A program made the position numbers and the translations under genes. 47,873 bases of DNA, from assembly GCA_028279405.1 (NCBI GenBank), contig JANQNU010000006.1:1-47873 (forward strand). The letters run 5' to 3'. The DNA is from Phycisphaerae bacterium (lineage in GTDB: Bacteria > Planctomycetota > Phycisphaerae > UBA1845 > Fen-1342). Each line of letters begins with the position of its first letter. The first letter of the stretch is position 1. Of the stretch, positions 15,837-25,436 are shown piece after piece. The notes below the pieces were generated by a model. The model saw only the letters and a list, made by a program, of their open reading frames with translations. It was not told the origin of the DNA and searched no databases.

Positions 15837-18641
15837 ATGTGGCTGATTCCCGTGCATTCGCGAGCCTATCCGCCGCCGGGCAGGCGATTGATCCCTGCGG
15901 TAGCCGCCCTGGCACTGTTTGGTGCAGGAGCGACGGTCTGGGCAGACACGGCGCCACAAGAACCGACAACCGGTTGCCTGCGGATCGTGGGTAGTGAGGA
16001 CCGCGGGTTCTGTCCGTTGCTGCACACCGACGTCGAGGCCAATGTTGCCGGCATGATCGGGCGGGTGCGGGTCAAGCAGATTTTCGCGAACCCCTCGGAT
16101 TCCAAGATCGAGGCGATTTACGCGTTTCCGCTGCCGGCGGGGGCCGCGGTCGATGCGATGATCATGAACGTCGGTGACCGGCGCATCGTGGGCGATATCA
16201 AGGAGCGCTCCGCGGCGCGCGAGATCTACGAGCAGGCCAAGGCTGCCGGGCACGTCGCGAGTCTGCTCGATCAGCAACGGCCCAACATCTTCACGCAGTC
16301 GGTCGCCAATATAGAACCCGGCGTGCAGGTAGAGATCGAGATCCACTACGTCGAAACACTCTCGTATGAGGACGGGCGGTTCGAGTGGGTCTTTCCGATG
16401 GTCGTCGGTCCGCGGTACATCCCGGGCGGCGGGAGCGCACCGGCACCGATGACAACCGGCCGCGACACGCCGCAGGTGCCGGACGGCAGCCGCATATCGC
16501 CGCCCGTGGTGCCGCCGGGCAAACGCGCCGGTCACGATATCAGCCTCGCGGTAACGATCGACGGCGGCTCGGCGGAAAGGCGACCGATCGATCTGGAAAG
16601 CACGCTCCACGACATCAGCGTGACGAGCACGCGCTGTCCCGGCGCCACGCGCGTTCAGCTTCGCAACGAGAAGGAGATCCCCAATCGCGACTTCGTACTG
16701 CACTATCGTCTGGGTTCCGAGGATCTCGAAGACGCGTACGTCGTACACACGGATGATCGCGGCACCTATTTCATGCTGGCGTTGCAACCTCCGAAACGGG
16801 TGCAGGCGGAGCAAGTCGTTCCGCGCGAGCTGATTTTCGTGCTCGACACGTCGGGCTCGATGAGCGGGTTTCCGATCAATAAGGCCAAAGCGGTCATGGC
16901 CAAGGCAATCGATACGATGCGGCCCGGGGACACTTTTAATCTGATCACGTTTGCGGGGAGTACGCGGGTGCTATGGGAACGTCCGCGGCCGAATACGGAG
17001 GCGAATCGACAAGAGGCACAGGCGTTCCTCGCATCGCGCAGCGGGCGTGGCGGAACCGAGATGATGAAGGCGATCGAGGCCGCGTTGAAGCAGCGTAAGG
17101 GCGAAGCGCGATCGGCGTTATCGTTGCTGGCGCTGGCTGACTTGCCGGCCGACGGGCGTTCGGTAATCGTCGACGTGGAGTTCGATCAGGTCGGGGAGGC
17201 GCACAACCCGACCGCGGGCGGCTGGGAGTATCGCTTCGACGTCGCGGACGGAATCGCACTTCGCGCTCGGAGCGAAAAGCCGTTGCCGCCGACGCGTACC
17301 GATCCGCGCGGTAGCGTTTTTCGTCTGACGGGCGAGTGGCAGACGGTCGGCGGTCGGCGTTTGCTCGCGTTCAGCGACGCGCAGGTCGTTCCGCGCTACG
17401 AGCCGGTGTCGGCGATGCGGATCGTCTGTTTCATGACGGACGGCTACGTCGGCAATGACATGGCGATTATCGACGCGGTCAAACGTCATGCCGACACGAC
17501 GCGCGTATTCAGTTTCGGAATCGGGAACAGCGTCAATCGGTTTCTGCTGGACGGCATGGCGTCCGTCGGGCGCGGGGAGGTCGAGTACGTCACGCTCCAA
17601 AGCGATGGAGATGCGGCAGCCCAGCGCTTTCACGAGCGGATTCTGTCGCCGGTACTGACCGATATCGCCGTCGATTGGGGTGGTTTGCCGGTCGAGGACA
17701 TCTATCCGAAGCGCGTGCCCGATCTGTTTGCCGCGAAGCCGATCATGATTCACGGTCGGCTGCGCCAGCCCGCGAACGGCAGGATCACGCTCCGCGGCCA
17801 GACCGGTGCCGGCCCCTTCGAGCGCACGATCGAGGCTCGATCGAGCGTACGCTCGAGCGGCGAGGCGGCGCACCCGTCAGTCGCCACACTATGGGCCCGT
17901 CAGAAAGTCGAGAGCCTGCTGGCGCGCGACTATGCCGCTGTCCAGCACGATACGCTTCCCGAGGACCTGCAATCCGCGGTCGTCAATCTCGGGTTGACGT
18001 TCAAACTGGTCACACAGTTCACGAGCTTCGTCGCGGTAGAGGAAATGACGGTCACCAGCGGCGGCAAACCCGTCACAGTCCGCGTGCCCGTCGAGATGCC
18101 CGACGGCGTGAGTCACGAGGGCGTATTTGGCGGTGCCGGTGGTTTTGGCGCCGGAGCCGGTCGTGGTCAACACTTGTTCAATAATAGTGTGCAGGCCGCT
18201 GCCCCGATACCGTCGCCGATGGCTCGGAAGCGCGGGGCGCTCGCACCGCGTGCAACGCCGGCGCCGGCGAGGCTGGCGGCTGGGCAACGGCGCAGTGACG
18301 TCGCGGAAACGAAGGCAGAGTCCGCGCGCGATCGTGCTTTGACGCCGACTGAAAAGCTCAGTGACGTGTTGCGGAAAGTTGCCGAGGCCGTGCGAAAGGC
18401 GGATTTTGGCGGTGACGCAACGATCGACGGCGTCACCATCACCGGCCATCGCGTCGACGTGATGATTCGACTCACCGACGCGAACGAGGAGACGATCCGC
18501 AAGCTCGAAGCGCTCGGTTTCCGGAAGTCCGCGGAAAGCCGAACGATCGCGTTGGTGATTGGTTCGGCCGACGCCCGCCGACTGCTGGAACTCGCCGCGC
18601 TGAACGAGGTCACTTCAATCCGGGCGGTCGAGTCCAGGTAA
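15837..18641 (+). CDS. Secreted VIT and VWA domain protein
   Basis: This protein of 934 residues has a signal peptide (AVAALALFGAGATVWA). A VIT domain covers about residues 58-195 (VEANVAGMIGRVRVKQIF, IEAIYAFPLP). A von Willebrand A domain begins near 330 with the MIDAS motif DTSGSMSG and resumes at RIVCFMTDGYVGN near 527. Between these halves sit about 107 extra residues (420-526) not expected in this fold. A Gly-rich and Pro/Ala-rich linker leads to a C-terminal domain (LSDVLRKVAEAVRKADFGGD). The family resembles inter-alpha-trypsin inhibitor heavy chains and is taken to mediate metal-dependent adhesion in the envelope. The ATG at 15837 has AAGGAG upstream; the frame extends 28 codons further. 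There is no obvious operon partner. Confidence 0.92.
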   Translation: MWLIPVHSRAYPPPGRRLIPAVAALALFGAGATVWADTAPQEPTTGCLRIVGSEDRGFCPLLHTDVEANVAGMIGRVRVKQIFANPSDSKIEAIYAFPLPAGAAVDAMIMNVGDRRIVGDIKERSAAREIYEQAKAAGHVASLLDQQRPNIFTQSVANIEPGVQVEIEIHYVETLSYEDGRFEWVFPMVVGPRYIPGGGSAPAPMTTGRDTPQVPDGSRISPPVVPPGKRAGHDISLAVTIDGGSAERRPIDLESTLHDISVTSTRCPGATRVQLRNEKEIPNRDFVLHYRLGSEDLEDAYVVHTDDRGTYFMLALQPPKRVQAEQVVPRELIFVLDTSGSMSGFPINKAKAVMAKAIDTMRPGDTFNLITFAGSTRVLWERPRPNTEANRQEAQAFLASRSGRGGTEMMKAIEAALKQRKGEARSALSLLALADLPADGRSVIVDVEFDQVGEAHNPTAGGWEYRFDVADGIALRARSEKPLPPTRTDPRGSVFRLTGEWQTVGGRRLLAFSDAQVVPRYEPVSAMRIVCFMTDGYVGNDMAIIDAVKRHADTTRVFSFGIGNSVNRFLLDGMASVGRGEVEYVTLQSDGDAAAQRFHERILSPVLTDIAVDWGGLPVEDIYPKRVPDLFAAKPIMIHGRLRQPANGRITLRGQTGAGPFERTIEARSSVRSSGEAAHPSVATLWARQKVESLLARDYAAVQHDTLPEDLQSAVVNLGLTFKLVTQFTSFVAVEEMTVTSGGKPVTVRVPVEMPDGVSHEGVFGGAGGFGAGAGRGQHLFNNSVQAAAPIPSPMARKRGALAPRATPAPARLAAGQRRSDVAETKAESARDRALTPTEKLSDVLRKVAEAVRKADFGGDATIDGVTITGHRVDVMIRLTDANEETIRKLEALGFRKSAESRTIALVIGSADARRLLELAALNEVTSIRAVESR

Positions 18642-18678
18642 TCCCGAAGGTGTTCGGTCTGACGAACGGGCAGTCATC

Positions 18679-18701
18679 CCCACCCCAACATGGGGTGGGG
18701 G
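18679..18701. repeat. CCCCACCC hairpin repeat, copy 4
   Basis: The arms CCCCACCCCA and TGGGGTGGGG flank the loop ACA. It sits in the short gap between two convergent genes, 38 bp after the VIT/VWA stop codon. Confidence 0.8.
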
Positions 18702-18747
18702 AACGCTCGGAGTGCGTTATTCGTCGCGACATCCCACGGCGATTCGA

Positions 18748-19485
18748 TCACCTGCCGATCTTCGGGTCGGCGTCCGCTGGTTTCCACATTCCTTTGTGCT
18801 GCATGACGGTCAAAATGACGTCGGCGATCGACTCCGGGTCCATCCGATGTCGGTTGATGACCAGGTCGTGCCGCAACGGATCATTCGCGTCGCGCCCGAA
18901 GTGGTTGCGCAAGAACTCGTTCCGTTGCTCGTCGAGGTCGTGCACCGCGCGCCGGGCTTGTGCCGGCGAGACGTCGTTCTGCTCGGCGTACCACCGCGCG
19001 CGGTCTTCGATGGGAGCGATGATCCGGACCCGCAAGCCGGACTCGCGCGGCAGGATGTAGTCGATCCCGCGCCCCACGAAGATGGCTGGCGCCTGTTTGG
19101 CGAGTGTGACGACCGTCTTTGAGAGTTTTTTGAAATAGTCGTCTCGCTGGACGTTGCCCTCGAAGATCCACTCCAGGACGCTGTCCATCCAGGTCTGGTC
19201 GCGTTCGTCGATGTGTTCGTACAACTGCTGCTGTACGGCGTCATCGCCCGCCATGACCTTGAGGATGTCACGATCGAAGACCGGCCAACCGATCTGATCT
19301 CCCAGACGCCGGGCAACCGCGCGTCCACCCGCTCCCACATTGCGGGAAATGCAGATGAAGGGCTGCAGCGCCGGTTCGATCGATCGGCCGGCCGGGGCAT
19401 GTTGTGCTCGGGTTAGCTCCCAGTTCCGCATGGCGCGCTCAGTTAGGCGGCCCAGGTCACGCGACTCGCTTGTTGTCACTGGCAT
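18748..19485 (-). CDS. Cytidylate kinase-like family protein
   Basis: This 245-residue P-loop protein matches the cytidylate-kinase-like family (Cytidylate_kin2 type), which is distinct from the essential CMP kinase. Visible motifs are the nucleotide-binding start FICISRNVGAGGRAVARRLG, then FDRDILKVMAG, a central IFVGRGIDYIL, and a basic lid-like stretch (RVRIIAPIEDRARWYAE). The P-loop is atypical in lacking GKS/T. A very strong Shine-Dalgarno (AGGAGGTG) fixes the ATG at 19485; the upstream extension of the frame is not credible. The substrate of this family is not established. It ends towards the convergent VIT/VWA gene. No operon partner is evident. Confidence 0.85.
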   Translation of the reverse strand: MPVTTSESRDLGRLTERAMRNWELTRAQHAPAGRSIEPALQPFICISRNVGAGGRAVARRLGDQIGWPVFDRDILKVMAGDDAVQQQLYEHIDERDQTWMDSVLEWIFEGNVQRDDYFKKLSKTVVTLAKQAPAIFVGRGIDYILPRESGLRVRIIAPIEDRARWYAEQNDVSPAQARRAVHDLDEQRNEFLRNHFGRDANDPLRHDLVINRHRMDPESIADVILTVMQHKGMWKPADADPKIGR

Positions 19486-19760
19486 GACACACCTCCTGTT
19501 CCGGTTGCACGTGCCGTGCCGGTCCCGTCTGGGAACCTGTCGATAGATCCACCAGCAAGCATTGTGCCAGGCGCTGGGCGGCAGTGGACGGCCGGAGAGC
19601 GGGTGGGCCGATGGGCCGGGGGGCTGTATCGGGGGCGCGCGGGGCAAAACACGCACCCTGGGGGAGATCGCGCAGTCGTTGATTCCTGACTTCCGACAAA
19701 GGTGGGGCTTGTCGGCAAATGAGCCTGGAACAGGACTTGCTAAGACACTGATCGGAAGCG

Positions 19761-21065
19761 ATGGAACAAGAGATGCATACCCAGTCCCAAGTCCAATCTG
19801 GTCTGATACTTACGGGGCGTTCGCGACGAACCCCCGGGCGCCGGGAACTGGCTTACAATAGACGTGTGATCGAGCTTGTCCGAGAAATGCGAACGTACAT
19901 CGGCCTGACCGACGTCGACCTGGAGCGGGTTCGCGCGTTGGCGGGGCGCCTCGAACCGCGCCTGGACGAGGTCTGCGAGCGGTTTTACGCGGAGATTCTT
20001 CGGAATCCGGGAGCGCGGGCGGCCTTTGCGGGCGGTGAGCAGCAAATCCAAACGCAGAAGGTGGCACTGCGTCGCTGGCTGGTCGAGATGTGCAAGGCCG
20101 ACTTTGGTCCCGAGCAGATCGCACGACGCATTGCGGTAGGTCAGATGCACGTCCGCGTCGATCTTCCACAGCAATACATGTTTGCGGGTATGGAGGTGAT
20201 CCGCCAGGAACTGACCCGAGTTATCTCCGAGATCGCGCCCGACGAGGCCACCGCGTGCGTCGAATCACTCCAACGATTGCTGAGCGTCGAGTCTTGTGTG
20301 ATGCTCGAGGCCTACAAACATAGCTACGCCGAACGCATACGTCGACTCGAGCATCGCGCCGTCGAAGAGCGCCTGTCGCGTGCGGAACACCTGGCCGAGC
20401 TCGGGCAACTGGCAGCCTCACTTGCCCATGAGATCAAGAACCCGCTGGCCGGCATCAGCGGCGCGATCCAGGTGATTCGCAAGGGACTGCCCGGCGACGA
20501 CCGTCACGGTCCGATCCTCGATGAAGTGTTGCGGCAGGTGCGGCGCGTCGATCGGACGCTCAAGGACCTGCTCGCGTTTGCCAGGCCGCGTCCGCCCCAG
20601 ATCGAGCGCTGCGATCTCGGTCTACTCGTCGACCGGACCGTTCGACTCCTCAGCCAGGAAGCGACGTTCGCCGCCATGTCCTTCTCGTGCAAGGGAACCG
20701 AGAACCTGCCGGGGATCGACGCGGACGAGAATCAACTGGAACAACTCCTGATGAACTTGCTGATGAATGCCGCTCAGGCGTCGCGACCCGGCGATCAGAT
20801 CGAACTCGAGGTACATCCCGCCGAGACGGCCGTTCAACTGGTCGTTCGTGATCGCGGAAGTGGGATGGACCCGACCACCATCCAGCGCGTCTTCGAGCCG
20901 TTCTTTACCACAAAAGCGCGTGGGACCGGGCTGGGCATGGCCGTCGTGCACCGGATCGTTGAGGCACACGACGGCAACGTGACGATCGACAGCAGGCCCG
21001 GAAAGGGTACGAGCGTAACCGTACGTCTGCCGCTGCGGGCGCACGGCATGGAGAACACCGCGTGA
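19761..21065 (+). CDS. Globin-coupled sensor histidine kinase
   Basis: This 434-residue cytosolic kinase has an N-terminal protoglobin-like sensor (about residues 40-190: YIGLTDVDLERVRALAGRL, VCERFYAEILRNPGARAAF). The expected haem-ligating proximal His is H130 in AVGQMHVRVDL. A short coiled linker leads to the HisKA dimerisation helix with the phospho-acceptor His near 222 (ASLAHEIKNPLAG). The HATPase domain follows, with NLLMNAAQA, RDRGSGMD and GTGLGMAVVH. No membrane helix is present. It probably senses O2, NO or redox through haem and phosphorylates the overlapping NtrC-type regulator: its TGA stop shares bases with the GTG of the next gene. Ligand and haem binding are inferred from the conserved His and fold. 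Confidence 0.93.
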   Translation: MEQEMHTQSQVQSGLILTGRSRRTPGRRELAYNRRVIELVREMRTYIGLTDVDLERVRALAGRLEPRLDEVCERFYAEILRNPGARAAFAGGEQQIQTQKVALRRWLVEMCKADFGPEQIARRIAVGQMHVRVDLPQQYMFAGMEVIRQELTRVISEIAPDEATACVESLQRLLSVESCVMLEAYKHSYAERIRRLEHRAVEERLSRAEHLAELGQLAASLAHEIKNPLAGISGAIQVIRKGLPGDDRHGPILDEVLRQVRRVDRTLKDLLAFARPRPPQIERCDLGLLVDRTVRLLSQEATFAAMSFSCKGTENLPGIDADENQLEQLLMNLLMNAAQASRPGDQIELEVHPAETAVQLVVRDRGSGMDPTTIQRVFEPFFTTKARGTGLGMAVVHRIVEAHDGNVTIDSRPGKGTSVTVRLPLRAHGMENTA

Positions 21066-22432
21066 GCATTCAGGTACTGCTGGTCGAGGATGAGTCGCTG
21101 ATTCGCTGGTCGCTGCGCGAGACCTTCGAAGGTCGCAGCTATCAGGTGACTGAAGCCGAAGACGGTGCGGCGGCGTACGCGGCGCTCGAATCCAGTCATT
21201 TCGACCTGGTGATCCTGGACTACAAGCTGCCCGATACCACGGGACTCGAGATCCTCCGTAAGCTGCACGCCGACGGGTTCGATGGCGTCGCGATCATGAT
21301 GACCGCCTTCGGCACGATCGAGAACGCGGTGGAGGCCATCAAGCTCGGCGCCTACGACTATCTGCCGAAGCCGTTCGAAGTGGAAGAGCTGTTGCACATC
21401 GTCGACAAGGCGCTGGAACGTACCCGGCTGCGGCGCGAGGTCCACGCGCTGCAACGCCAGATCAAGGACGAACTTGGAACGTTCGACGTCATCGGCGCCC
21501 ACCCCAGCATGCGACGCGTGCTCGAAATGGTGCAGCGGATCGGGATCTCCGGCGCGTCGACGGTGTTCCTCCGTGGGGAAACCGGGACCGGCAAGGACCT
21601 CATCGCACGTGCGGTGCACCAGGCGTCGCCGCGGGCCGAGCACCCTTTCGTCAACATTACGTGCACGGCGCTCTCGGAGACGTTGCTCGAAAGCGAACTG
21701 TTCGGGCATGAGCGTGGGGCGTTCACCGATGCGAAGGCGCGCAAGGACGGGCTTTTCTCCCTCGCGGACGGCGGCACGGTCTTCCTCGACGAGATCGGCG
21801 ACATGCCGGCGAGCCTGCAGGCCAAGATCCTGCGGTTCCTGGAAGACCGCCGCTTCCGACGCGTCGGCGGCACGCACGAGATCAACGTCGACGTCCGGGT
21901 CGTCGCCGCCACCAATCGGGATATCGAGAAGGCGATCGAAGAGGGTCGCTTTCGCGAGGACCTGTACTACCGGCTTAACGTCGTCACGATCGATCTGCCG
22001 GCGTTGCGGGACCGCGGAGGGGACATCGAACTGCTCGCACAGCACTTCATCGAACGCTATGCGCGCGAGTTCAAGAAGGAAGTCACCGGCATCAGCGAGC
22101 AGGCCGTCGCACGATTACACACTTACCGTTGGCCCGGAAATGTCCGTGAACTGCGGAACGTGATCGAGCGTGCCGTGCTGCTGACCGACCACGCCATCGT
22201 CGAGGCGGAGGACTTGTCGTTCGGTGCCAAGCAGGCCGAAGCCCGCTCGCCGTTCGAGCAGTTCGCGCTGCCGCCAAGCGGGTTCGATCTTCAGCGGCTC
22301 CACGATCTCGAGGCGAACCTGCTACGGCAAGCGCTCGAACTTACCGGACACAATCAGGTGCGGGCCGCCAAGCTCCTGAACGTCTCGCGCGACCTGTTCC
22401 GCTACCGCGCCCAGAAATACGGGCTGCTGTAA
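21062..22432 (+). CDS. NtrC-family sigma-54-dependent response regulator
   Basis: This 456-residue activator overlaps the kinase gene by four bases (GTGA). It has a REC domain with phospho-acceptor D53 (VILDYKLPD) and K103 (LPKPF). The central AAA+ sigma-54 activator domain has Walker A GETGTGKD (172-179), the sigma-54-contacting GAFTDA loop (219-224), Walker B FLDEIGD and the R-finger region FREDLYYRLNV. A C-terminal Fis-type helix-turn-helix follows (LTGHNQVRAAKLLNVSRDLF). It should drive open-complex formation at -24/-12 promoters when phosphorylated by the globin kinase. No target promoter is identified with confidence in the window. Confidence 0.96.
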   Translation: MSIQVLLVEDESLIRWSLRETFEGRSYQVTEAEDGAAAYAALESSHFDLVILDYKLPDTTGLEILRKLHADGFDGVAIMMTAFGTIENAVEAIKLGAYDYLPKPFEVEELLHIVDKALERTRLRREVHALQRQIKDELGTFDVIGAHPSMRRVLEMVQRIGISGASTVFLRGETGTGKDLIARAVHQASPRAEHPFVNITCTALSETLLESELFGHERGAFTDAKARKDGLFSLADGGTVFLDEIGDMPASLQAKILRFLEDRRFRRVGGTHEINVDVRVVAATNRDIEKAIEEGRFREDLYYRLNVVTIDLPALRDRGGDIELLAQHFIERYAREFKKEVTGISEQAVARLHTYRWPGNVRELRNVIERAVLLTDHAIVEAEDLSFGAKQAEARSPFEQFALPPSGFDLQRLHDLEANLLRQALELTGHNQVRAAKLLNVSRDLFRYRAQKYGLL

Positions 22433-22456
22433 CAGGCGCCGTCACCGAAAGCCGTG

Positions 22457-25126
22457 CTACGCGTAGGCAGGATCGTCGTAGTCGGCGTCGATGCCCAGCG
22501 TCTCGATCGCCTTCCGTACGTGCTTCGCGTCGAACTGCCCGTTGTTTGCCAGCGCCGTCAGCGCCGCCACCGTCAGGTGCTCGGCGTCGACTTCGAAGTG
22601 CCGTCGCAGTCCCTCGCGCGTGTCGCTCCGGCCAAAACCCTCCGTCCCGAGCGGCAGCATGCCGGCCGGGGCGTACAGCGACAAACGCTTGGCCAGTACC
22701 GCGAGGTAGTCCGACGTTGTCGCGATCGGCCACGGTTCGTCAGCCAGCATCTTGGTGAAGTAGGGGACCCGTGGCTTCTCGTCCGGGTGGAGTCGGTTCC
22801 ACCGCTCACAAGCGGCGGCATCGCGATAAAGCTCGTTGTAGCTCGTGACGCTCCAGACGTCGGCGGCAACCTTGAACTGGTCACGCAGGATTTCCTGTGC
22901 GCGTAGCGCTTCGCGAATCAGCGGACCACTGCCGAACAGGTGGATTCGCGGCAGCTTGCCGGGTTTTTCAGCCGCCTTGAACTTGTAGAAACCGCGCAGG
23001 ATGCCTTCCTCGACGCCTTCCGGCATCGGCGGCTGCGGGTACGTCTCGTTGTACACCGTGAGGTAGTAGAAGACGTCCTCCTGCTCGACGTACATTCGCC
23101 GAATGCCCTCGCGGACGATGACCGCGAGCTCGTGGGCAAACGCGGGGTCATACGCGAGGCAGTTCGGGACCGTACTGGCATGTAGGTGGCTGTGGCCGTC
23201 CTGATGTTGAAGGCCCTCGCCGTTCAGGGTTGTGCGCCCCGCTGTCGCCCCTACCAGGAAGCCCTTGCACCGCAGGTCGGCCGCAGCCCAGATACTGTCG
23301 CCGATCCGCTGGAAGCCGAACATCGAATAGAACATGAAGAACGGGATCGTATTGAGGCCATGTGCGGCGTACGCGGTCCCCGCGGCGGTGAAGGACGCCA
23401 TCGATCCGGCTTCGGTGATGCCCTCTTCCAGGATCTGTCCGTCCTTGCGTTCCTCGTAGCGCATGAGCAGGTGGGCATCGACCGGCTCGTACAGCTGACC
23501 GGCGTGCGCGTAGATTCCGCATGACCGGAACAACGCTTCCATGCCGAACGTTCGGGCTTCGTCGGGAACGATCGGCACGATCAGCTTACCCAGCTCCGGG
23601 TCTTTCAGCAGCCGTGCCAGCATGCGCATGATCGCCATCGTCGTCGCTGCTTCGCGATCGCCGCTACCTTCGAAGAACTCGGCAAAGGCCTTGTCCTCGG
23701 GCATCTTGATCGGCTTGGCGCGAACTGTCCGCTTCGGCAGCGGTCCACCAAGGGCATGGCGGCGCTCACGCAGGTACTCGTATTCGATGCTGCCCTCGTC
23801 GAACCGACAGAAGGGCACTTCCTTGCGCAGCTGCTTGTCCGTCACCGGGATCTCGAAGCGGTCACGGAATTCCTTGAGTTCTTCCTCGTTGAGTTTCTTC
23901 TGCTGGTGGGTGATGTTGCGACCCTCACCGGCCTCGCCCATCCCGTAGCCCTTGATCGTACGGCTGAGGATGACGGTCGGCTGGCCGCGATGTTGGATGG
24001 CGGCGTCGTAAGCGGCAAAGACCTTCTCCGGATCATGCCCGCCGAGCCGCAATCGCTGGAGTTGATCATCGCTGTACCCCTCGACGAGCTTCGCGGTACG
24101 CGGGTCGCGGTTGAAGAAGTGCTCGCGGATGTAGTCGCCGGACTCGGCCGAGTAGCGCTGCCACTGTCCGTCGACAACCCCTTCCGTCGCCTCGATCAAG
24201 GCCCCGTCCGGATCAGCCTCGAAGAGCGGATCCCAGTCGCTGCCCCACAGAACCTTGATGACGTTCCAACCAGCGCCGCGGAAAGCGGCTTCGAGCTCCT
24301 GGACGATGCTGCCGTTACCGCGGACCGGGCCGTCGAGCCGCTGGAGATTGCAGTTGATGACCCAGACGAGATTGTCGAGCTGCTCTCGGGCAGCGAGCGT
24401 GATGGCGCCGAGACTCTCGGGCTCGTCCATCTCGCCGTCGCCGAGGAACGCCCAGACCTTTCCGGTTCCGTCAAGCAGACCTCGATCGACCAGATAGTGA
24501 TTGAACCGTGCCTGGTAGATCGACGAGATCGGTCCCAGCCCCATGGAAACCGTTGGATACTCCCAGAACTCCGGCATGAGCCAGGGGTGGGGATACGAAG
24601 ATAACCCGCCACCCTCGGCGAGTTCACGCCGAAAGTTGATCAGGTGCTCGTCGTTGATTCGACCTTCGAGATAGGCCCGTGCATAGATGCCCGGCGAGCC
24701 GTGCCCCTGAATATAGAGCTGGTCTCCGGGGTAGTCGGCCGATTTTGCTCGGAAGAAGTGGTTGAAGCCGACTTCGTAGAGTGTCGCGGAAGATGCGAAA
24801 GTCGAGATATGCCCGCCGAGGCCGTCGTAGTTGCGGTTGGCCCAGACGACCATCGCCATCGCGTTCCAGCGCACATAGCTCTTGATTCGGCGTTCGATCT
24901 GCCGATCGCCGGGATACTCCGGCTGCTCGTCCACCGCGATCGAGTTGATGTATGGCGTATTGGCGCGGAACGGAACGCTGACGCGGTGATGATCCGCCCA
25001 GCGGTGCATCTCGCGGAGTAGAAACTCGATCCGGTCGTGGCCGCCGACGGCCCTGACCGCCTCGAGCGATTCGATCCACTCGGCCGTTTCGACCGGGTCC
25101 ACATCCTTGAAGTTCTGTTGCAGCAT
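22457..25126 (-). CDS. aceE: Pyruvate dehydrogenase E1 component, homodimeric
   Basis: This 889-residue enzyme decarboxylates pyruvate with thiamine diphosphate and passes the acetyl group to lipoyl-E2. It matches the homodimeric AceE type in length and motifs: the ThDP/Mg site GDGEMDEPES with the downstream NLQRLDGPVRGN, the active-site strand IQGHGSPGIYARAY, and DPAFAHELAVIVREGIRRMY in the C-terminal part. The start (MLQQNFKDVDPVETAEWIES) has GAGGA 9 nt upstream. E2 and E3 genes are not in this window, so the complex is encoded elsewhere. It converges with the NtrC gene with a 24-bp gap and no visible terminator. Confidence 0.97.
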   Translation of the reverse strand: MLQQNFKDVDPVETAEWIESLEAVRAVGGHDRIEFLLREMHRWADHHRVSVPFRANTPYINSIAVDEQPEYPGDRQIERRIKSYVRWNAMAMVVWANRNYDGLGGHISTFASSATLYEVGFNHFFRAKSADYPGDQLYIQGHGSPGIYARAYLEGRINDEHLINFRRELAEGGGLSSYPHPWLMPEFWEYPTVSMGLGPISSIYQARFNHYLVDRGLLDGTGKVWAFLGDGEMDEPESLGAITLAAREQLDNLVWVINCNLQRLDGPVRGNGSIVQELEAAFRGAGWNVIKVLWGSDWDPLFEADPDGALIEATEGVVDGQWQRYSAESGDYIREHFFNRDPRTAKLVEGYSDDQLQRLRLGGHDPEKVFAAYDAAIQHRGQPTVILSRTIKGYGMGEAGEGRNITHQQKKLNEEELKEFRDRFEIPVTDKQLRKEVPFCRFDEGSIEYEYLRERRHALGGPLPKRTVRAKPIKMPEDKAFAEFFEGSGDREAATTMAIMRMLARLLKDPELGKLIVPIVPDEARTFGMEALFRSCGIYAHAGQLYEPVDAHLLMRYEERKDGQILEEGITEAGSMASFTAAGTAYAAHGLNTIPFFMFYSMFGFQRIGDSIWAAADLRCKGFLVGATAGRTTLNGEGLQHQDGHSHLHASTVPNCLAYDPAFAHELAVIVREGIRRMYVEQEDVFYYLTVYNETYPQPPMPEGVEEGILRGFYKFKAAEKPGKLPRIHLFGSGPLIREALRAQEILRDQFKVAADVWSVTSYNELYRDAAACERWNRLHPDEKPRVPYFTKMLADEPWPIATTSDYLAVLAKRLSLYAPAGMLPLGTEGFGRSDTREGLRRHFEVDAEHLTVAALTALANNGQFDAKHVRKAIETLGIDADYDDPAYA

Positions 25127-25436
25127 GGCCGTTGGTCCTCATTCTGACGACGCGTTGGTCCGGGCCGAGGGGGGTTTCAGGGGATCGTAGCCGGTGCACC
25201 CGGCGATTTCCGTCCCGTTGGGCATCGCGACCTCACGGCCGCGCATCATAGCGCGAATCCCCCCGCGCGCCGAGCGCAATCCTTGCAGGTACAATAAGGT
25301 ATCGGTTAAATCGACGCGACCGCGTGAGACCGAGCGCAAAACCCGACCATCACCGCCTTCGCGACTCGTGAAATCCGCTCGTGTTCGCTAGGATGCGATC
25401 ACTTTCCGTCCTCCCCGCCAGAAGCGAGGTGTCGTC
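25127..25436. other. Divergent intergenic region upstream of aceE
   Basis: This 310-bp gap lies between divergent genes. It holds the aceE ribosome-binding site at its left end and presumably promoters for both genes. An A/T-richer patch (TACAATAAGGTATCGGTTAA) lies at about 25290-25309. I could not fit a confident -35/-10 pair. No repeat family member is present. Confidence 0.4.
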
